From Mesorhizobium_K marinum (GTDB lineage: Bacteria; Pseudomonadota; Alphaproteobacteria; Rhizobiales; Rhizobiaceae), in NCBI RefSeq assembly GCF_040813715.1, contig NZ_JBFOCH010000011.1: a stretch of 64,000 nt of DNA; one strand, given 5' to 3'. The notes beneath the pieces are model-generated. The model had not been told where the DNA came from and searched no databases. It worked only from the letters and a program-made list of their open reading frames with translations. The position numbers and the translations under genes were made by a program. How positions within the stretch are numbered: the first letter of the stretch is position 1; every line of letters begins with the position of its first letter. Shown piece by piece: positions 28,946 through 37,379 of the stretch.

Positions 28946-29620
28946 TCACTGCGATTCGGCTGTCAGTTCCCTGACCTCGAAGCGCGACAGGTTGAGCTGC
29001 GTCTTGGAGCGGCCCGTCTGCGCCGCCGCCAGTTCGAAGCCGACAAGCGAGCCGCCATCCGGCGCCATCGCCTCGAATTCGATCACCGGCCGGTCGTTCA
29101 CCTTGAAGGTGATCAGGCCGCCCTTCATGACGGCGGAAATCTCGAACTTGTCGCCGGCATTGAACTTGGTGCGGCCGGGCAGCGCCGTCCAGTTGACGGG
29201 CGTCAGCCACTTGTTGTTCTGCAGGCGCTGCACGCTGTAGATGCCGACCAGCGGCGCGACTTCGAAGGCGTAGTAGTTCTCGAGGTCGACGCCCCAGACG
29301 ATCAGGCCGACATAGGGTTGCGTCTCGCAGCGATCCGCGTCGGTGCAGCTATAGGCGACCGAGAAGGTGGCGCAGGCCACCGCATTGTCGAAGAAGCCCC
29401 ACTGGCTGATGGCGCGCTTCACCGTGCCCGGCGGATAGTCCGTCGACAGGCCATCGCCGTCGATCCGCTCGAGCTTGGGATCGATCGCCACGCCCCAGGC
29501 CCGGTTGAGCTTGTTGAAACTGTCCTCCATCAGCACCTTGCCGCCCTCGCAGGCCGAAGCCGCCGCGGGCGCGATCAAGATGCCGGCCACCAGCATCGCC
29601 GTACGCAGAAAAACCTTCAT
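28946..29620 (-). CDS. Secreted protein of unknown function, possibly a jelly-roll (LamG-like) domain
   Basis: A 224-residue exported protein with a signal peptide (residues 1-23, ending ASA) and paired cysteines at about residues 24, 82, 91 and 97. The mature part is beta-rich; LIVWGVDLENYYAFEV and FEISAVMKGGLITFKVNDRP resemble the concanavalin-like family DUF1080 that binds or cleaves carbohydrates. No catalytic residues can be assigned. It is monocistronic between two convergent or divergent neighbours. Confidence 0.7.
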   Translation of the reverse strand: MKVFLRTAMLVAGILIAPAAASACEGGKVLMEDSFNKLNRAWGVAIDPKLERIDGDGLSTDYPPGTVKRAISQWGFFDNAVACATFSVAYSCTDADRCETQPYVGLIVWGVDLENYYAFEVAPLVGIYSVQRLQNNKWLTPVNWTALPGRTKFNAGDKFEISAVMKGGLITFKVNDRPVIEFEAMAPDGGSLVGFELAAAQTGRSKTQLNLSRFEVRELTAESQ

Positions 29621-29728
29621 CCCCGTCCTCTCACACGCTCCCGCCTGCCCTGCCGCGGCAGGCGTTTCGCGTCACCATAGCATGTCAGGGCCGAACGCCT
29701 AGTGCACTTGCCGACGGGGCGGATCGAT

Positions 29729-30178
29729 TCAGGAGCGCTCGCCGTCCATCTCGGCCAGCTTGCGCACGCGCCGGCGGAAATCCTCGTCGGTCGAAAACTC
29801 CGCCTTGAGGTAGGCATCGACGAGGTCCTTGGCGAGCCAGGCGCCGACGATCTGCGCGCCGATGCACATGACGTTCACGTCGTCGTGCTCGACCGACTGG
29901 TGCGCCGAATGCACGTCGTGGCACACGGCGGCGCGGATGCCCTTCACCTTGTTTGCCGCGATCGAGGCGCCGACGCCCGTGCCGCAGACCATCATGCCGC
30001 GGTCGGCCTCGCCGCCGATGATGGCCGACGTCACCGCCTTGGCGATGTCGGGAAAATCGACAGGGTTCGCGTCGTAGGAGCCGGCGTCGTGAACCTCGTG
30101 CCCCAGCGACTTGATGTGATCGACGATCGTTGCCTTGAGGGGGAAGCCGGCGTGGTCGGAGCCGATGACGATACGCAT
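29729..30178 (-). CDS. rpiB: Ribose-5-phosphate isomerase B
   Basis: Interconverts ribose 5-phosphate and ribulose 5-phosphate; relatives also act on allose or tetrose phosphates. The 149-residue protein has GSDHAGFPLKATI (residues 6-18), the catalytic cysteine and anion hole in MVCGTGVGASIAANKV (about residues 63-78), and HDDVNVMCIGAQI. It starts 19 bp after the stop of the TRAP large permease on the same strand, so it is probably cotranscribed with the transporter, hinting at a sugar or polyol substrate. Confidence 0.93.
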   Translation of the reverse strand: MRIVIGSDHAGFPLKATIVDHIKSLGHEVHDAGSYDANPVDFPDIAKAVTSAIIGGEADRGMMVCGTGVGASIAANKVKGIRAAVCHDVHSAHQSVEHDDVNVMCIGAQIVGAWLAKDLVDAYLKAEFSTDEDFRRRVRKLAEMDGERS

Positions 30179-30197
30179 TGTTGGAAGTCTCCAGGGG

Positions 30198-31566
30198 TTA
30201 TTGTGCGATCAGGCGGGGCAGCCACAGCGTGAAATCCTTCGCAAAGGTCAGGATCGCAAGCGTGGATATGAGCGGGATGTAGAACGGCAGGAGCGCGCGC
30301 AGGAGCTGGCGGATCGAGACCTTCGCGATGTCGGACACGAGGAACAGCGACAGCCCCATAGGCGGCGTCAGCAGCCCCAGCATCAGGTTGAAGATGGTGA
30401 CGATGCCGAGCTGGACCGGATCGACGCCGGCCAGCACCAGCGGCGGCGCGATGATCGGCACCAGAAGCAGCGTGGCCGTCGTGGAGTCCAGGAACATTCC
30501 GGCCACGCAGAAGATCAGGTTCGCGATGATCAGCAGCATGATCGGGTCCTTGGAGAGCCCGAGCAAGGCGGCGGCGAAGGTTTGCGGCACCTGCTCGACC
30601 GCGAGGATCCAGCCGAACAGCGAGGCCGCCGCGACGATGATCAGGATCGCCGACGAGCTGCGCGCCGTAAGCACCGCCGAGTTCCACAGGTGCTGCACGG
30701 TGAGCTCGCGATAGAGCAAGGCGCTGATGATGATCACGTAGACCGCCGTGATGGCCGCCGCTTCGGTTGGCGTGAAGGCCCCGAAGATCATGCCGGAGAT
30801 CATCAGGGCCGGCGCGACGATGGCCGGCAGAGCGGGCAGGAAATCGCGGACGAGTTCGCGCGGCGTCGGCCAGCGGTCGGCGCGCGGATGCTTGTTGCGG
30901 GTTGCGATGATGAACACCGTCAGCATCAGCAGCATCGTGCAGACGATCGCCGGCATGATGCCGGCGACCAGCAGCTGGACGATCGAGACGCTGGTCACCG
31001 AGCCGTAGACGATGAGCGGGATGGACGGCGGGAAGATCGGCCCGATCGTTGCGGAGGCGCCGGTCACGGCGCCCGCGAAGGCCGGATCGAAGCCGCGCTT
31101 CTTCATCGCGTNNNGGACGGCGGGAAGATCGGCCCGATCGTTGCGGAGGCGCCGGTCACGGCGCCCGCGAAGGCCGGATCGAAGCCGCGCTTCTTCATCG
31201 CGTCGACCTCGATGCGCCCGAGCCCGCCGATGTCGGCAAGCGCCGCGCCCGACATGCCGGAAAGACCAGGCTGCCGAAGACGTTGACCTGCGCGAGCCCG
31301 CCCGGGATACGCCCGACCAGCGTGTAGGCGAAGCGGAAGATCCGGTCGGTGATGCCCGAGAGGTTCATCAGGTTGCCGACGAAGATGAAGAGCGGCACCG
31401 CCACCAGCGGGAATGAATCGAGGGCGTAGGTGATGCGCTGCGCGACAAGGCCGACCGGCAGGCCCTCGATCAGCACATAGGCCGCCGACGGCAGCAGGAT
31501 CGCGTAGACGACCGGAAAGCCGAGCATGAAGAGCGCCAGGAAGGCGATGACGATGGCGAATCCCAT
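30198..31566 (-). CDS. TRAP transporter large permease (DctM type), with an assembly join and an apparent one-base deletion
   Basis: The ion-coupled transport subunit of a tripartite TRAP system, with about twelve hydrophobic helices from FAIVIAFLALFMLGFPVVYA onward. NNN at 31112-31114 joins contigs whose ends share 89 identical bases. Independently, at about 31259-31262 one base seems missing: the reading frame changes inside the conserved segment read as FGSLVF then GMSGAALADIGGLG. Adding one base and removing the overlap gives 1278 bp, 425 residues, the usual length. The frameshift lies about 145 bases from the contig end, so an assembly error is more likely than a dead gene. Confidence 0.82.
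31112..31114. other. Assembly join (NNN) with overlapping contig ends
   Basis: Bases 31115-31203 repeat 31023-31111 exactly. It is the only three-base gap in the window. Confidence 0.88.
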
Positions 31567-31571
31567 GGCTG

Positions 31572-32039
31572 CTAGACCGCGACGTTCTTGTCGGCCTGCG
31601 GCGCCTTGCGCAGGTGCAGCAGATGCACCACCGCCGCCGCCCCGAAGCCGAATAGCGTGGCGCCGAGGAAGATCCAGAACGGAATGCCGAGCGTCGGCGT
31701 CGCGTTGTTCAGGTTCTTCGAGATATTGGCTGCCGTGACCCACGCGATGAAGCCGGTGATGGCGACGGCGCAGATCGAGATGCACCAGTTCACCACCCCG
31801 CGCAGCCGCGCCGGCAAGGCCGCCTTGAATTCGCCCATGACGATGTTCTCGCCGTTCTTCACGACGAGCGGATAGGCGCAGAAGATCAGGCAGATCAGCA
31901 GGAAGCGGGTCAGTTCCTCGGCGCCGATGAACGGCAGCACGAAGACGCCGCGCATGATGACCTGCGCCGTCGGCACGAGCACCAGGCCCGCCATGATCGC
32001 CACCACGAGGGCGGTGAGGCTGCGTTCAGCGAAGCGCAT
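31572..32039 (-). CDS. TRAP transporter small permease (DctQ type)
   Basis: A 155-residue membrane subunit with four hydrophobic helices, including FAERSLTALVVAIMAGLVL near the start and the family stretch FIGAEELTRFLLICLIF at about residues 37-53. It lies 5 bp upstream of the large permease and after the binding protein gene on the same strand. Confidence 0.9.
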   Translation of the reverse strand: MRFAERSLTALVVAIMAGLVLVPTAQVIMRGVFVLPFIGAEELTRFLLICLIFCAYPLVVKNGENIVMGEFKAALPARLRGVVNWCISICAVAITGFIAWVTAANISKNLNNATPTLGIPFWIFLGATLFGFGAAAVVHLLHLRKAPQADKNVAV

Positions 32040-32093
32040 TGTTCCTCCGTCGGGCGCAGCGGCGGGCTATTCCGGCCGCTGGCTTCGGTCGAT

Positions 32094-32124
32094 CTCCGGG
32101 CCGGGACGATACCCCGGCCCGGAG
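32094..32124 (-). promoter_or_regulatory. Perfect 12-bp hairpin between dctP and dctQ
   Basis: CTCCGGGCCGGG and CCCGGCCCGGAG flank a 7-base loop just after the dctP stop. There is no U tract. Hairpins in this position commonly lower expression of the downstream permeases relative to the binding protein or protect the dctP mRNA 3' end. Confidence 0.6.
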
Positions 32125-32137
32125 CCTGGACACCTGG

Positions 32138-33127
32138 CTACTGGATGGCCGCGATCTGCTCGATCAGCGGCGTGAAGTTCGGGAAGTCCTGCGCGATCTG
32201 CGCATTGACCTTCTCGCGGAAGGCGGCGATGTCGAGCCCGTCCGCCTCGGTGATGATGGTCATGCCGCGGCCCTTCAGTTCCTCCACCAGCTTGGCCTCG
32301 CCTTCCTGCGCCATCTGGAGCGACTTCTTCGCCTCGTCGTCCAAAACCTTGGTGATGGCCGTCCGCTGCTCCTCGGTGAGACCCTGCCAGACGTCCTCGT
32401 TGACGAAGACGGCGAGCACGGCGCGCATGTGGCCGGTCATGGCGATGTGCGACTGCACCTCGTTGAGGTTGTTGGCGGCGATCATCGTCAGCGGGTTCTC
32501 CTGGCCAACGACGACGCCGGTCATCAGGGCGGTCGGCAGCTCGGCCACCTCGACCGGCGTCGGGATCGCGCCGAAACCCTTCACCATCGACACCCAGAGC
32601 TCCAGCGGCACCGCGCGGAACGGCTTGCCCGCGAGGTCGGCCGGCGACTTGACCGGGAAGTTGGCCGAAATCTGGCGGTCGCCGCGGTAGATGCGGCCGA
32701 TGATGCGCACGCCCTGCGCCACCAGCTTCTCGTTGATCGCCTGCAGCGCCGGCGAGGTCGCCGGGTCGGTCGCCGCCAGCGCATGGGCGCCGTCGCGGTA
32801 GATGAACGGCGCGTTGAAGACCGCCACCTCGGGCACGAGCCGGGCAAGCGACGCAAAGTCGTGGTGGCCGAGCGAGATCGAACCCATGCGGACGCCGTCG
32901 ACCATCTCGGCGACGCCGCCGAGCTGGCTGGCCGGATAGACGGTGACCGTCACCTCGCCATTTGTAGCCGATCCGATGCCCTCGGCCGCCTGCGCCGCGA
33001 AGATCGTCTGGATATCGCCTTCAGCGCCGACATGCGCGTACCGAAGTTCGGCCGCGGACGCGGCGCCGGTCATGCCGAGCGCCATCGCGGCGCCGGTCAG
33101 GGCGCCCAGGACTCTACTGTGAAACAT
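32138..33127 (-). CDS. TRAP transporter substrate-binding protein (DctP type)
   Basis: A periplasmic binding protein of 329 residues. The signal peptide covers about residues 1-26 (ASAAELRYAH at the junction). Family features are ASQLGGVAEMVDGVRMGSI at about residues 66-84, the conserved Arg in RAVPLELW, and GVVVGQENPLTMI. I prefer the ATG at 33127, with GGGAGGA seven bases upstream, over a GTG two codons earlier. The ligand is not evident from sequence; linkage to rpiB suggests a sugar acid or polyol. Confidence 0.92.
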   Translation of the reverse strand: MFHSRVLGALTGAAMALGMTGAASAAELRYAHVGAEGDIQTIFAAQAAEGIGSATNGEVTVTVYPASQLGGVAEMVDGVRMGSISLGHHDFASLARLVPEVAVFNAPFIYRDGAHALAATDPATSPALQAINEKLVAQGVRIIGRIYRGDRQISANFPVKSPADLAGKPFRAVPLELWVSMVKGFGAIPTPVEVAELPTALMTGVVVGQENPLTMIAANNLNEVQSHIAMTGHMRAVLAVFVNEDVWQGLTEEQRTAITKVLDDEAKKSLQMAQEGEAKLVEELKGRGMTIITEADGLDIAAFREKVNAQIAQDFPNFTPLIEQIAAIQ

Positions 33128-33159
33128 ATGCACTTCCTCCCTTGGTTTTCACGTCTTGC

Positions 33160-33900
33160 TCAGGTCGCCGGCCTTCGGGCGAAGGCCGAGATAAGGCTGC
33201 GCCGGCGGAACTCGTCGCCGATCGCGAAATGCTCCCGCAGCTTGCGGTCCGCGACATCGGGGTTCCTGTCGACGATCGACAGGAAGACTTCGCGATGCGC
33301 CTCGACCAGGTAGTCGACGATGCCGGGCTCCATGACGGTCACCTCGCGACGCTGCACGTGGCTGCGGCGCAGGAGGTCCCCGATCGCGCCGTAGAGCGTG
33401 ATCAGCGCCTCGCTGCGGCTCGCCTCGACGATCGCCTGGTGAAAGGCGAAATCGGCAGCACCGCCCTCGACCGGGTCGTTCAGCGTGTCCATCAGCCGCG
33501 ACAGCTTCGATCCGATCCGCTTCAGGTCGGTCTCGCTCGCCCTGTCGCAGGCGATGCGGATCGCCTGGCATTCGATCGCGATGCGCGCCTCCATCACGTC
33601 GTCGAGGATGTCGGGCTGCTGCGCCAGGCTGAAGGTGAAGAAATCGGACAGCACCGAGATGTCGGCCTTCTTCACGAACGCGCCCCGCCCGTGCTGGATG
33701 TCGAGGAAGCCGAGCATGGCCAGCGAACGCAGCGCCTCGCGCAAAAGCGGCCTGGAAACGCCGAGCTTCAACGACAGCTCCCGCTCGCCCAGCAGCCGCT
33801 CGCCCGCCTTCAGCGTGCCATCGACCAGCGCATTGCGGAAGAAGGCGAAAACCTTCTCCGCGCCCGACAGGTCGTTGTTTTCGGCAAGCATCGTCGCCAT
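33160..33900 (-). CDS. GntR family regulator with FCD domain
   Basis: A 246-residue repressor-type protein heading the TRAP genes. The N-terminal winged helix shows GERLLGERELSLKLGVSRPLLREAL and GRGAFV. The C-terminal FCD domain shows EARIAIECQAIRIACDRA and three likely metal-binding His residues in FHQAIVEAS, EAHREVF and REHFAIG. The ATG at 33900 follows GGGAGGAGG. A perfect palindrome upstream is a probable operator for this protein. It lies 32 bp before dctP on the same strand. Confidence 0.9.
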   Translation of the reverse strand: MATMLAENNDLSGAEKVFAFFRNALVDGTLKAGERLLGERELSLKLGVSRPLLREALRSLAMLGFLDIQHGRGAFVKKADISVLSDFFTFSLAQQPDILDDVMEARIAIECQAIRIACDRASETDLKRIGSKLSRLMDTLNDPVEGGAADFAFHQAIVEASRSEALITLYGAIGDLLRRSHVQRREVTVMEPGIVDYLVEAHREVFLSIVDRNPDVADRKLREHFAIGDEFRRRSLISAFARRPAT

Positions 33901-33930
33901 CCGGCCGGCCTCCTCCCTAACTGGCCTTAC

Positions 33931-33945
33931 AGTGGTCAGACCACT
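33931..33945. promoter_or_regulatory. Palindromic GntR/FCD operator
   Basis: AGTGGTC-A-GACCACT is a perfect 7-bp inverted repeat around one base, 31 bp upstream of the regulator start. It contains TGGTC-N-GACCA, the typical site of FCD-type GntR proteins. It should mediate control of the regulator and the following TRAP operon. Confidence 0.7.
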
Positions 33946-34124
33946 ACACCGTTGGATCGAGGCATTGTCAATGGCCGACGGCATCGAGGCGTGCGCCATG
34001 CACAGATCCGTCGGCTGCATGACGCCGGCGCCGAAACGCATCGGCCCACGTCGAATGCGGCCCGCGCCTTGCACGGCGGAGCGCTCTTCGCTCTATTCCG
34101 GTTCGGAAGCGAGGGACCGCCAGA

Positions 34125-35054
34125 ATGAAGCTGATCGTCGTCACGCCGGCCGGCCGGGAGCGCTACCTGCGCCTTCTCAGCCACTATGTTCTCGGCTGCG
34201 CGGAGGTGGTCGAGTGGCAGCTGTGGGACAATTGCCGCAACGAAAGCGATCGCCGGTACCTGCGGACGCTGGCGGCCAGCGACCCCCGATGCACCATCAA
34301 GGAACTGCCCGGCGCCGACGGCGGCTTTGGCATTATCGGCGACTTCTACCGATTCTGCGACGATCCGGACGCGCTCTACCTTCGTCTCGACGACGACGTC
34401 GTCTACGCAGAGCCCGGCTTCTTCGAGGCCTTCAAGGCAAGGGCGATAGCCGCCCGGGGTTCGGCCCTGTGGTTCGCTCCGATGATCATCAACAACACGA
34501 TCTGCGGCTCGCTGCTGAAGAACCTCTCGAAGGTCATCATCGACGGGCCGATCACCTGCCAGGCGATGTGTCCGTACGCATGGAGATATGCGGCCTTCCC
34601 CAAGGCCCTCCATCCGGTGTTCATCGACGCCGTCAAGCGCGGGCGGCTCGACGATTTTCGCGTGCCCGACCGCGACATCCGCCTCTCGCGGTTCTCGATC
34701 AACGCCATCGCCTTCTTCGGCGAGGACATCAGGCGGCTCGGCGAGCTCTTCTTTCCGCCGGCCGGCAACGAGGAAGAGTGGTTTTCAGCGGCGCTGCCGG
34801 CGAGGCTCGACACATGCGGGCACGTCTTCGGCAACCTCTTCGTGTCGCATTTCAGCTTCTACACCCAGGAGCAGAAGCTCCTTCAGACCGACATCCTGGA
34901 CAGATACTACGAGCTCGCGGGACTGCCGGTTCCCCACTACGAGAAGCCGGTCGACCACAAGCGGCTGAAGGACCGGCTGCGGCCATGGCGGCGGCCAAAA
35001 ACCGCGCATATTCCCCGCTACGCCATCGCGCTGCGGGAGCCGTCGGCGGGCTAG
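34125..35054 (+). CDS. Putative glycosyltransferase (GT-A fold, family unassigned)
   Basis: A 309-residue soluble protein. It opens with MKLIVVTPAGRERYL and contains a DDD-type metal and nucleotide-sugar motif in ALYLRLDDDVVYAEPGFFEA (about residues 84-103), as in GT-A enzymes. A later YAWRYAAFPKALHP region and Cys residues are distinctive. The ATG at 34125 follows GAGGGA. It converges on the UDP-galactopyranose mutase gene 25 bp away. The sugar donor and acceptor are unknown; its position suggests the surface or peptide glycan pathway of this island. Confidence 0.7.
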   Translation: MKLIVVTPAGRERYLRLLSHYVLGCAEVVEWQLWDNCRNESDRRYLRTLAASDPRCTIKELPGADGGFGIIGDFYRFCDDPDALYLRLDDDVVYAEPGFFEAFKARAIAARGSALWFAPMIINNTICGSLLKNLSKVIIDGPITCQAMCPYAWRYAAFPKALHPVFIDAVKRGRLDDFRVPDRDIRLSRFSINAIAFFGEDIRRLGELFFPPAGNEEEWFSAALPARLDTCGHVFGNLFVSHFSFYTQEQKLLQTDILDRYYELAGLPVPHYEKPVDHKRLKDRLRPWRRPKTAHIPRYAIALREPSAG

Positions 35055-35079
35055 CCCAGGCCGGTCGCAGTGGCGGCGA

Positions 35080-36395
35080 TCAGGTCGTCCCGCCGGCCGC
35101 GAGGGCCGCGCTGCCCTCGCCTGCGAACATCGGCTCGAACACCGTCTCGAACGCCTTCAGGGCCGCGGCGACCGCCTGGTGCATGTCGAGATAGCGGTAG
35201 GTGCCGAGCCGGCCGCCGAAATGCACGTTCGGCTCGGCCGCCGCCCGCGCCCTGTAGNCGGCTCTAACACCGTCTCGAACGCCTTCAGGGCCGCGGCGAC
35301 CGCCTGGTGCATGTCGAGATAGCGGTAGGTGCCGAGCCGGCCGCCGAAATGCACGTTCGGCTCGGCCGCCGCCCGCGCCCTGTAGCGCGCCAGCATCGCC
35401 TTGTCGGCCGCCGTGCCGATCGGATAGTACGGCTCGTCGGCGCGCCCCGCGAAGCGCGAATATTCCCGCGCGATCAGCGTCTTCTCGGTCTGGTAGGCCC
35501 GCTCGGGGTTGAAGTGTCGGAACTCCAGGATGCGCGTGAAGGGCACGTCCTCGTCGGCGTAGTTCATGATCGACACGCCCTGGAAGTCGCCGGTGGATAC
35601 GACTTGGTTCTCGAAATCGACCGTGCGCCAGCCGAGGGCGCCTTCGGCATAGTCGAAATACCGGTCGATCGGCCCGGTGAACACCACCGGCATGTCGCGG
35701 GGCACCTCATCGCGCAGGTCGAAGAAGTCGACGCCGAGCCGCGTCTCGATCAGTGGATGCGCCAGCATCCTCTCGAAGATCGCCGTGTATCCGTCGAGCG
35801 GCTGGCCCTGGAACCGGTCGGTGAAATAGGCGTCGTCGAACGTGTAGCGCACCGGCAGCCGCGCGATGATGCCCGGCGGCAGTTCGCGCGGATCGGTCTG
35901 CCATTGCTTCGCCGTGTAGCCGCGAACCAGCGCCTCGTAGAGCGGCCGGCCGATCATCGCGATGGCCTTTTCCTCGAGGTTCTCCGGCTGGCGACCCACC
36001 ATCTCCGTTGCGTGCTCGGCAATCAGCGCGCGCGCCTCGTCGGGGGAAAAATGCCGCCCGAAGAACTGGCAGATCGTGCCGAGGTTGATCGGCAGCGAAT
36101 AGACCTTGCCGGCATGGAGCGTCACGCCCCTGTGGCGGTAGGCGCTGAACCCGGTGAACCCGCGCAGGTAGCGCCACACCGCCTCGTTCGACGTATGGAA
36201 CAGATGCGCGCCATAACGATGCGTCTCGATGCCTGTTTCGGCGTCGGTCTCGGTATAGGCGTTGCCGCCGATGTGGTTGCGCCGGTCGATCACGAGAACC
36301 CGGCGGCCGAGCCTTGCGGCCGCCCGCTCGGCGATGGTGGCACCGTAGAAACCCGCGCCGACGATCAGCAGGTCAACATTCGCAAGGATCGACAT
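35080..36395 (-). CDS. glf: UDP-galactopyranose mutase, split by an assembly join
   Basis: Flavoenzyme that converts UDP-galactopyranose to UDP-galactofuranose, the donor for galactofuranosyl glycans. The N-terminus LLIVGAGFYGATIAERAA binds FAD. RRNHIGGNAYTE, HRYGAHLFHTSNEAVW and NYADEDVPFTRILEFRHF are further family segments. I start at the ATG at 36395. An N at 35258 joins contigs that share about 127 bases (35131-35257 and 35259-35385). The corrected gene is 1188 bp, 395 residues. It is divergent from the peptide-precursor array and convergent with a glycosyltransferase. Confidence 0.9.
35258..35258. other. Assembly join (single N) with overlapping contig ends
   Basis: The 127 bases before and after the N are repeats of each other with one substitution near the contig end (GGCTCTAAC against GGCTCGAAC). 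Confidence 0.85.
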
Positions 36396-36608
36396 CGGGG
36401 CGGTGGTGCTCCTTCTGCTTGCCGGGCAATTCGGGGCGTCGGCTGGTGCTGGCACGGTTCGGCGCGCCGAACAAGGCTGTCGAGCCTCGCGCACGCCGCG
36501 AATCGTATTGCCCGCCGAATTTCTGCGCCCCCCGCACCGCTGGTCCGAGCGTCAGGAAAGGCAAGACAAGCCATTGAATTTGATCCCAAGAGAAGGGGTA
36601 ATTCATAG

Positions 36609-36621
36609 CTGTTCCATTTCG
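36609..36621 (+). promoter_or_regulatory. Shared upstream element of the precursor cassettes, copy 1
   Basis: CTGTTCCATTTCG lies 46 bp before the first precursor ATG. Nearly the same 13-mer, CTATTCCATTTCG, recurs at 36932-36944 and 37240-37252, 55-57 bp before the next precursor starts. Its conservation in otherwise diverged sequence around copy 1 suggests a promoter or activator site. Confidence 0.5.
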
Positions 36622-36667
36622 CGCTCCGAGGACATAGACTTCATTGTGAGAGACACAGGAGACCTGC

Positions 36668-36769
36668 ATGAAGAAGGCGTACTCAAGACCGCTTCTCGAC
36701 AAGCGCGTCGTCTTGCCGACAGTCACCGCAGCATCCGGATCGGCGCCCTTGGTACCTTCGCCTAACTGA
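36668..36769 (+). CDS. RiPP-like precursor peptide, copy 1 (33 residues)
   Basis: A tiny gene with a clear ribosome site (AGGAGA, 5 bases before ATG). The peptide has a basic leader, MKKAYSRPLLDKRVVLPTV, then Thr20-Ala21 and the tail ASGSAPLVPSPN. Tyr5, Pro8, Leu10 and Thr20 keep the spacing of the lasso-peptide leader rule Y-x2-P-x-L-x9-T, which is read by RRE domains. The tail has no Asp, Glu or Cys, so no lasso ring or thioether is possible. A terminator hairpin follows 11 bp after the stop. Two or three more copies lie downstream. It resembles short proteins annotated as putative RiPP precursors in proteobacteria; the product is unknown. Confidence 0.75.
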   Translation: MKKAYSRPLLDKRVVLPTVTAASGSAPLVPSPN

Positions 36770-36780
36770 GGTAATCTTCG

Positions 36781-36803
36781 CCCCCCAGCGATCGGGGGGC
36801 TTT
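36781..36803 (+). terminator. Terminator of precursor cassette 1
   Basis: Six C, a 7-base loop (AGCGATC), six G, then CTTT, beginning 11 bp after the precursor stop. Confidence 0.65.
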
Positions 36804-36931
36804 CCGGGTGCACGGACGCCGCGAATCGCGTCACGCTACCCTGCTTTTTTGCGACTGGCGAAATCGGCATGCGTGGTCACGGTGCCCGGCCTACCGTGTT
36901 GCTGAGTTTCAGAAAGTGGCCTGCCGGCGGG

Positions 36932-37063
36932 CTATTCCATTTCGGTGGACGCGCCGCTAAGCTTGCGACGTCATTTGAACTGAGACTTTGGAGACACGCA
37001 TGAAGAAGGGATACTCGAAGCCGCTTCTCGACAAGCGCGTGGTACTGCCGTCAGTCACCGCCG
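36932..37063 (+). CDS. RiPP-like precursor peptide, copy 2, cut by an assembly gap
   Basis: The range includes the upstream element (36932-36944); the ATG is at 37000. Only 21 codons are present: MKKGYSKPLLDKRVVLPSV, then Thr-Ala, after which the contig ends at the N at 37064. Bases 36953-37063 are identical to 37333-37443 in copy 4, so this may be the same gene seen twice through overlapping contig ends rather than a separate copy. The bases after the N (37065-37076) encode a Pro-Pro-Asn-stop ending like that of copy 1. Confidence 0.6.
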
Positions 37064-37064
37064 N
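37064..37064. other. Assembly join inside the precursor array
   Basis: Separates the start of precursor copy 2 from the 267-bp contig 37065-37331. Here the two sides do not overlap, unlike most joins in the window, so sequence may be missing or the middle contig misplaced. Confidence 0.8.
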
Positions 37065-37088
37065 CCGCCTAACTGAGGTAATCTTCGT

Positions 37089-37110
37089 CCCCCCGCGATC
37101 GGGGGGCTTT
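37089..37110 (+). terminator. Terminator of a second precursor cassette
   Basis: Six C, loop GCGATC, six G, then CTTT. It is nearly identical to the hairpin after copy 1 and lies 12 bp after a TGA at 37074-37076. Confidence 0.6.
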
Positions 37111-37239
37111 CCGGGTGCACGGACGCCGCGAATCGCGTCACGCTACCCTGCTTCTTGGTGACTGGAGAAACCGGCGCACGTCGTAGCGGCGGCCCGCGTA
37201 GCGTGTTGATTGGGCTTCAGAAAACGGACTGCCGGCGGG

Positions 37240-37331
37240 CTATTCCATTTCGGTGGACGCACAGCTAAGCTTGCGACATCGTTTGGATTGGAACTTTCTG
37301 GAGGCCTGCATGAAGAAGGGATACTCGAAGC
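37240..37331 (+). CDS. RiPP-like precursor peptide, copy 3, cut by an assembly gap
   Basis: The range includes the upstream element (37240-37252); the ATG is at 37310. Only seven codons (MKKGYSK) precede the N at 37332. GGAGG lies directly upstream. The leader start matches copies 2 and 4, while the 5' region differs by scattered substitutions and resembles neither exactly. It is therefore a real third sequence, either another array copy or an allele from a related strain. Confidence 0.5.
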
Positions 37332-37332
37332 N
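37332..37332. other. Assembly join inside the precursor array
   Basis: The contig to the right begins with 111 bases identical to 36953-37063, so left and right contigs overlap each other across the middle piece. Confidence 0.85.
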
Positions 37333-37379
37333 GCCGCTAAGCTTGCGACGTCATTTGAACTGAGACTTTGGAGACACGC

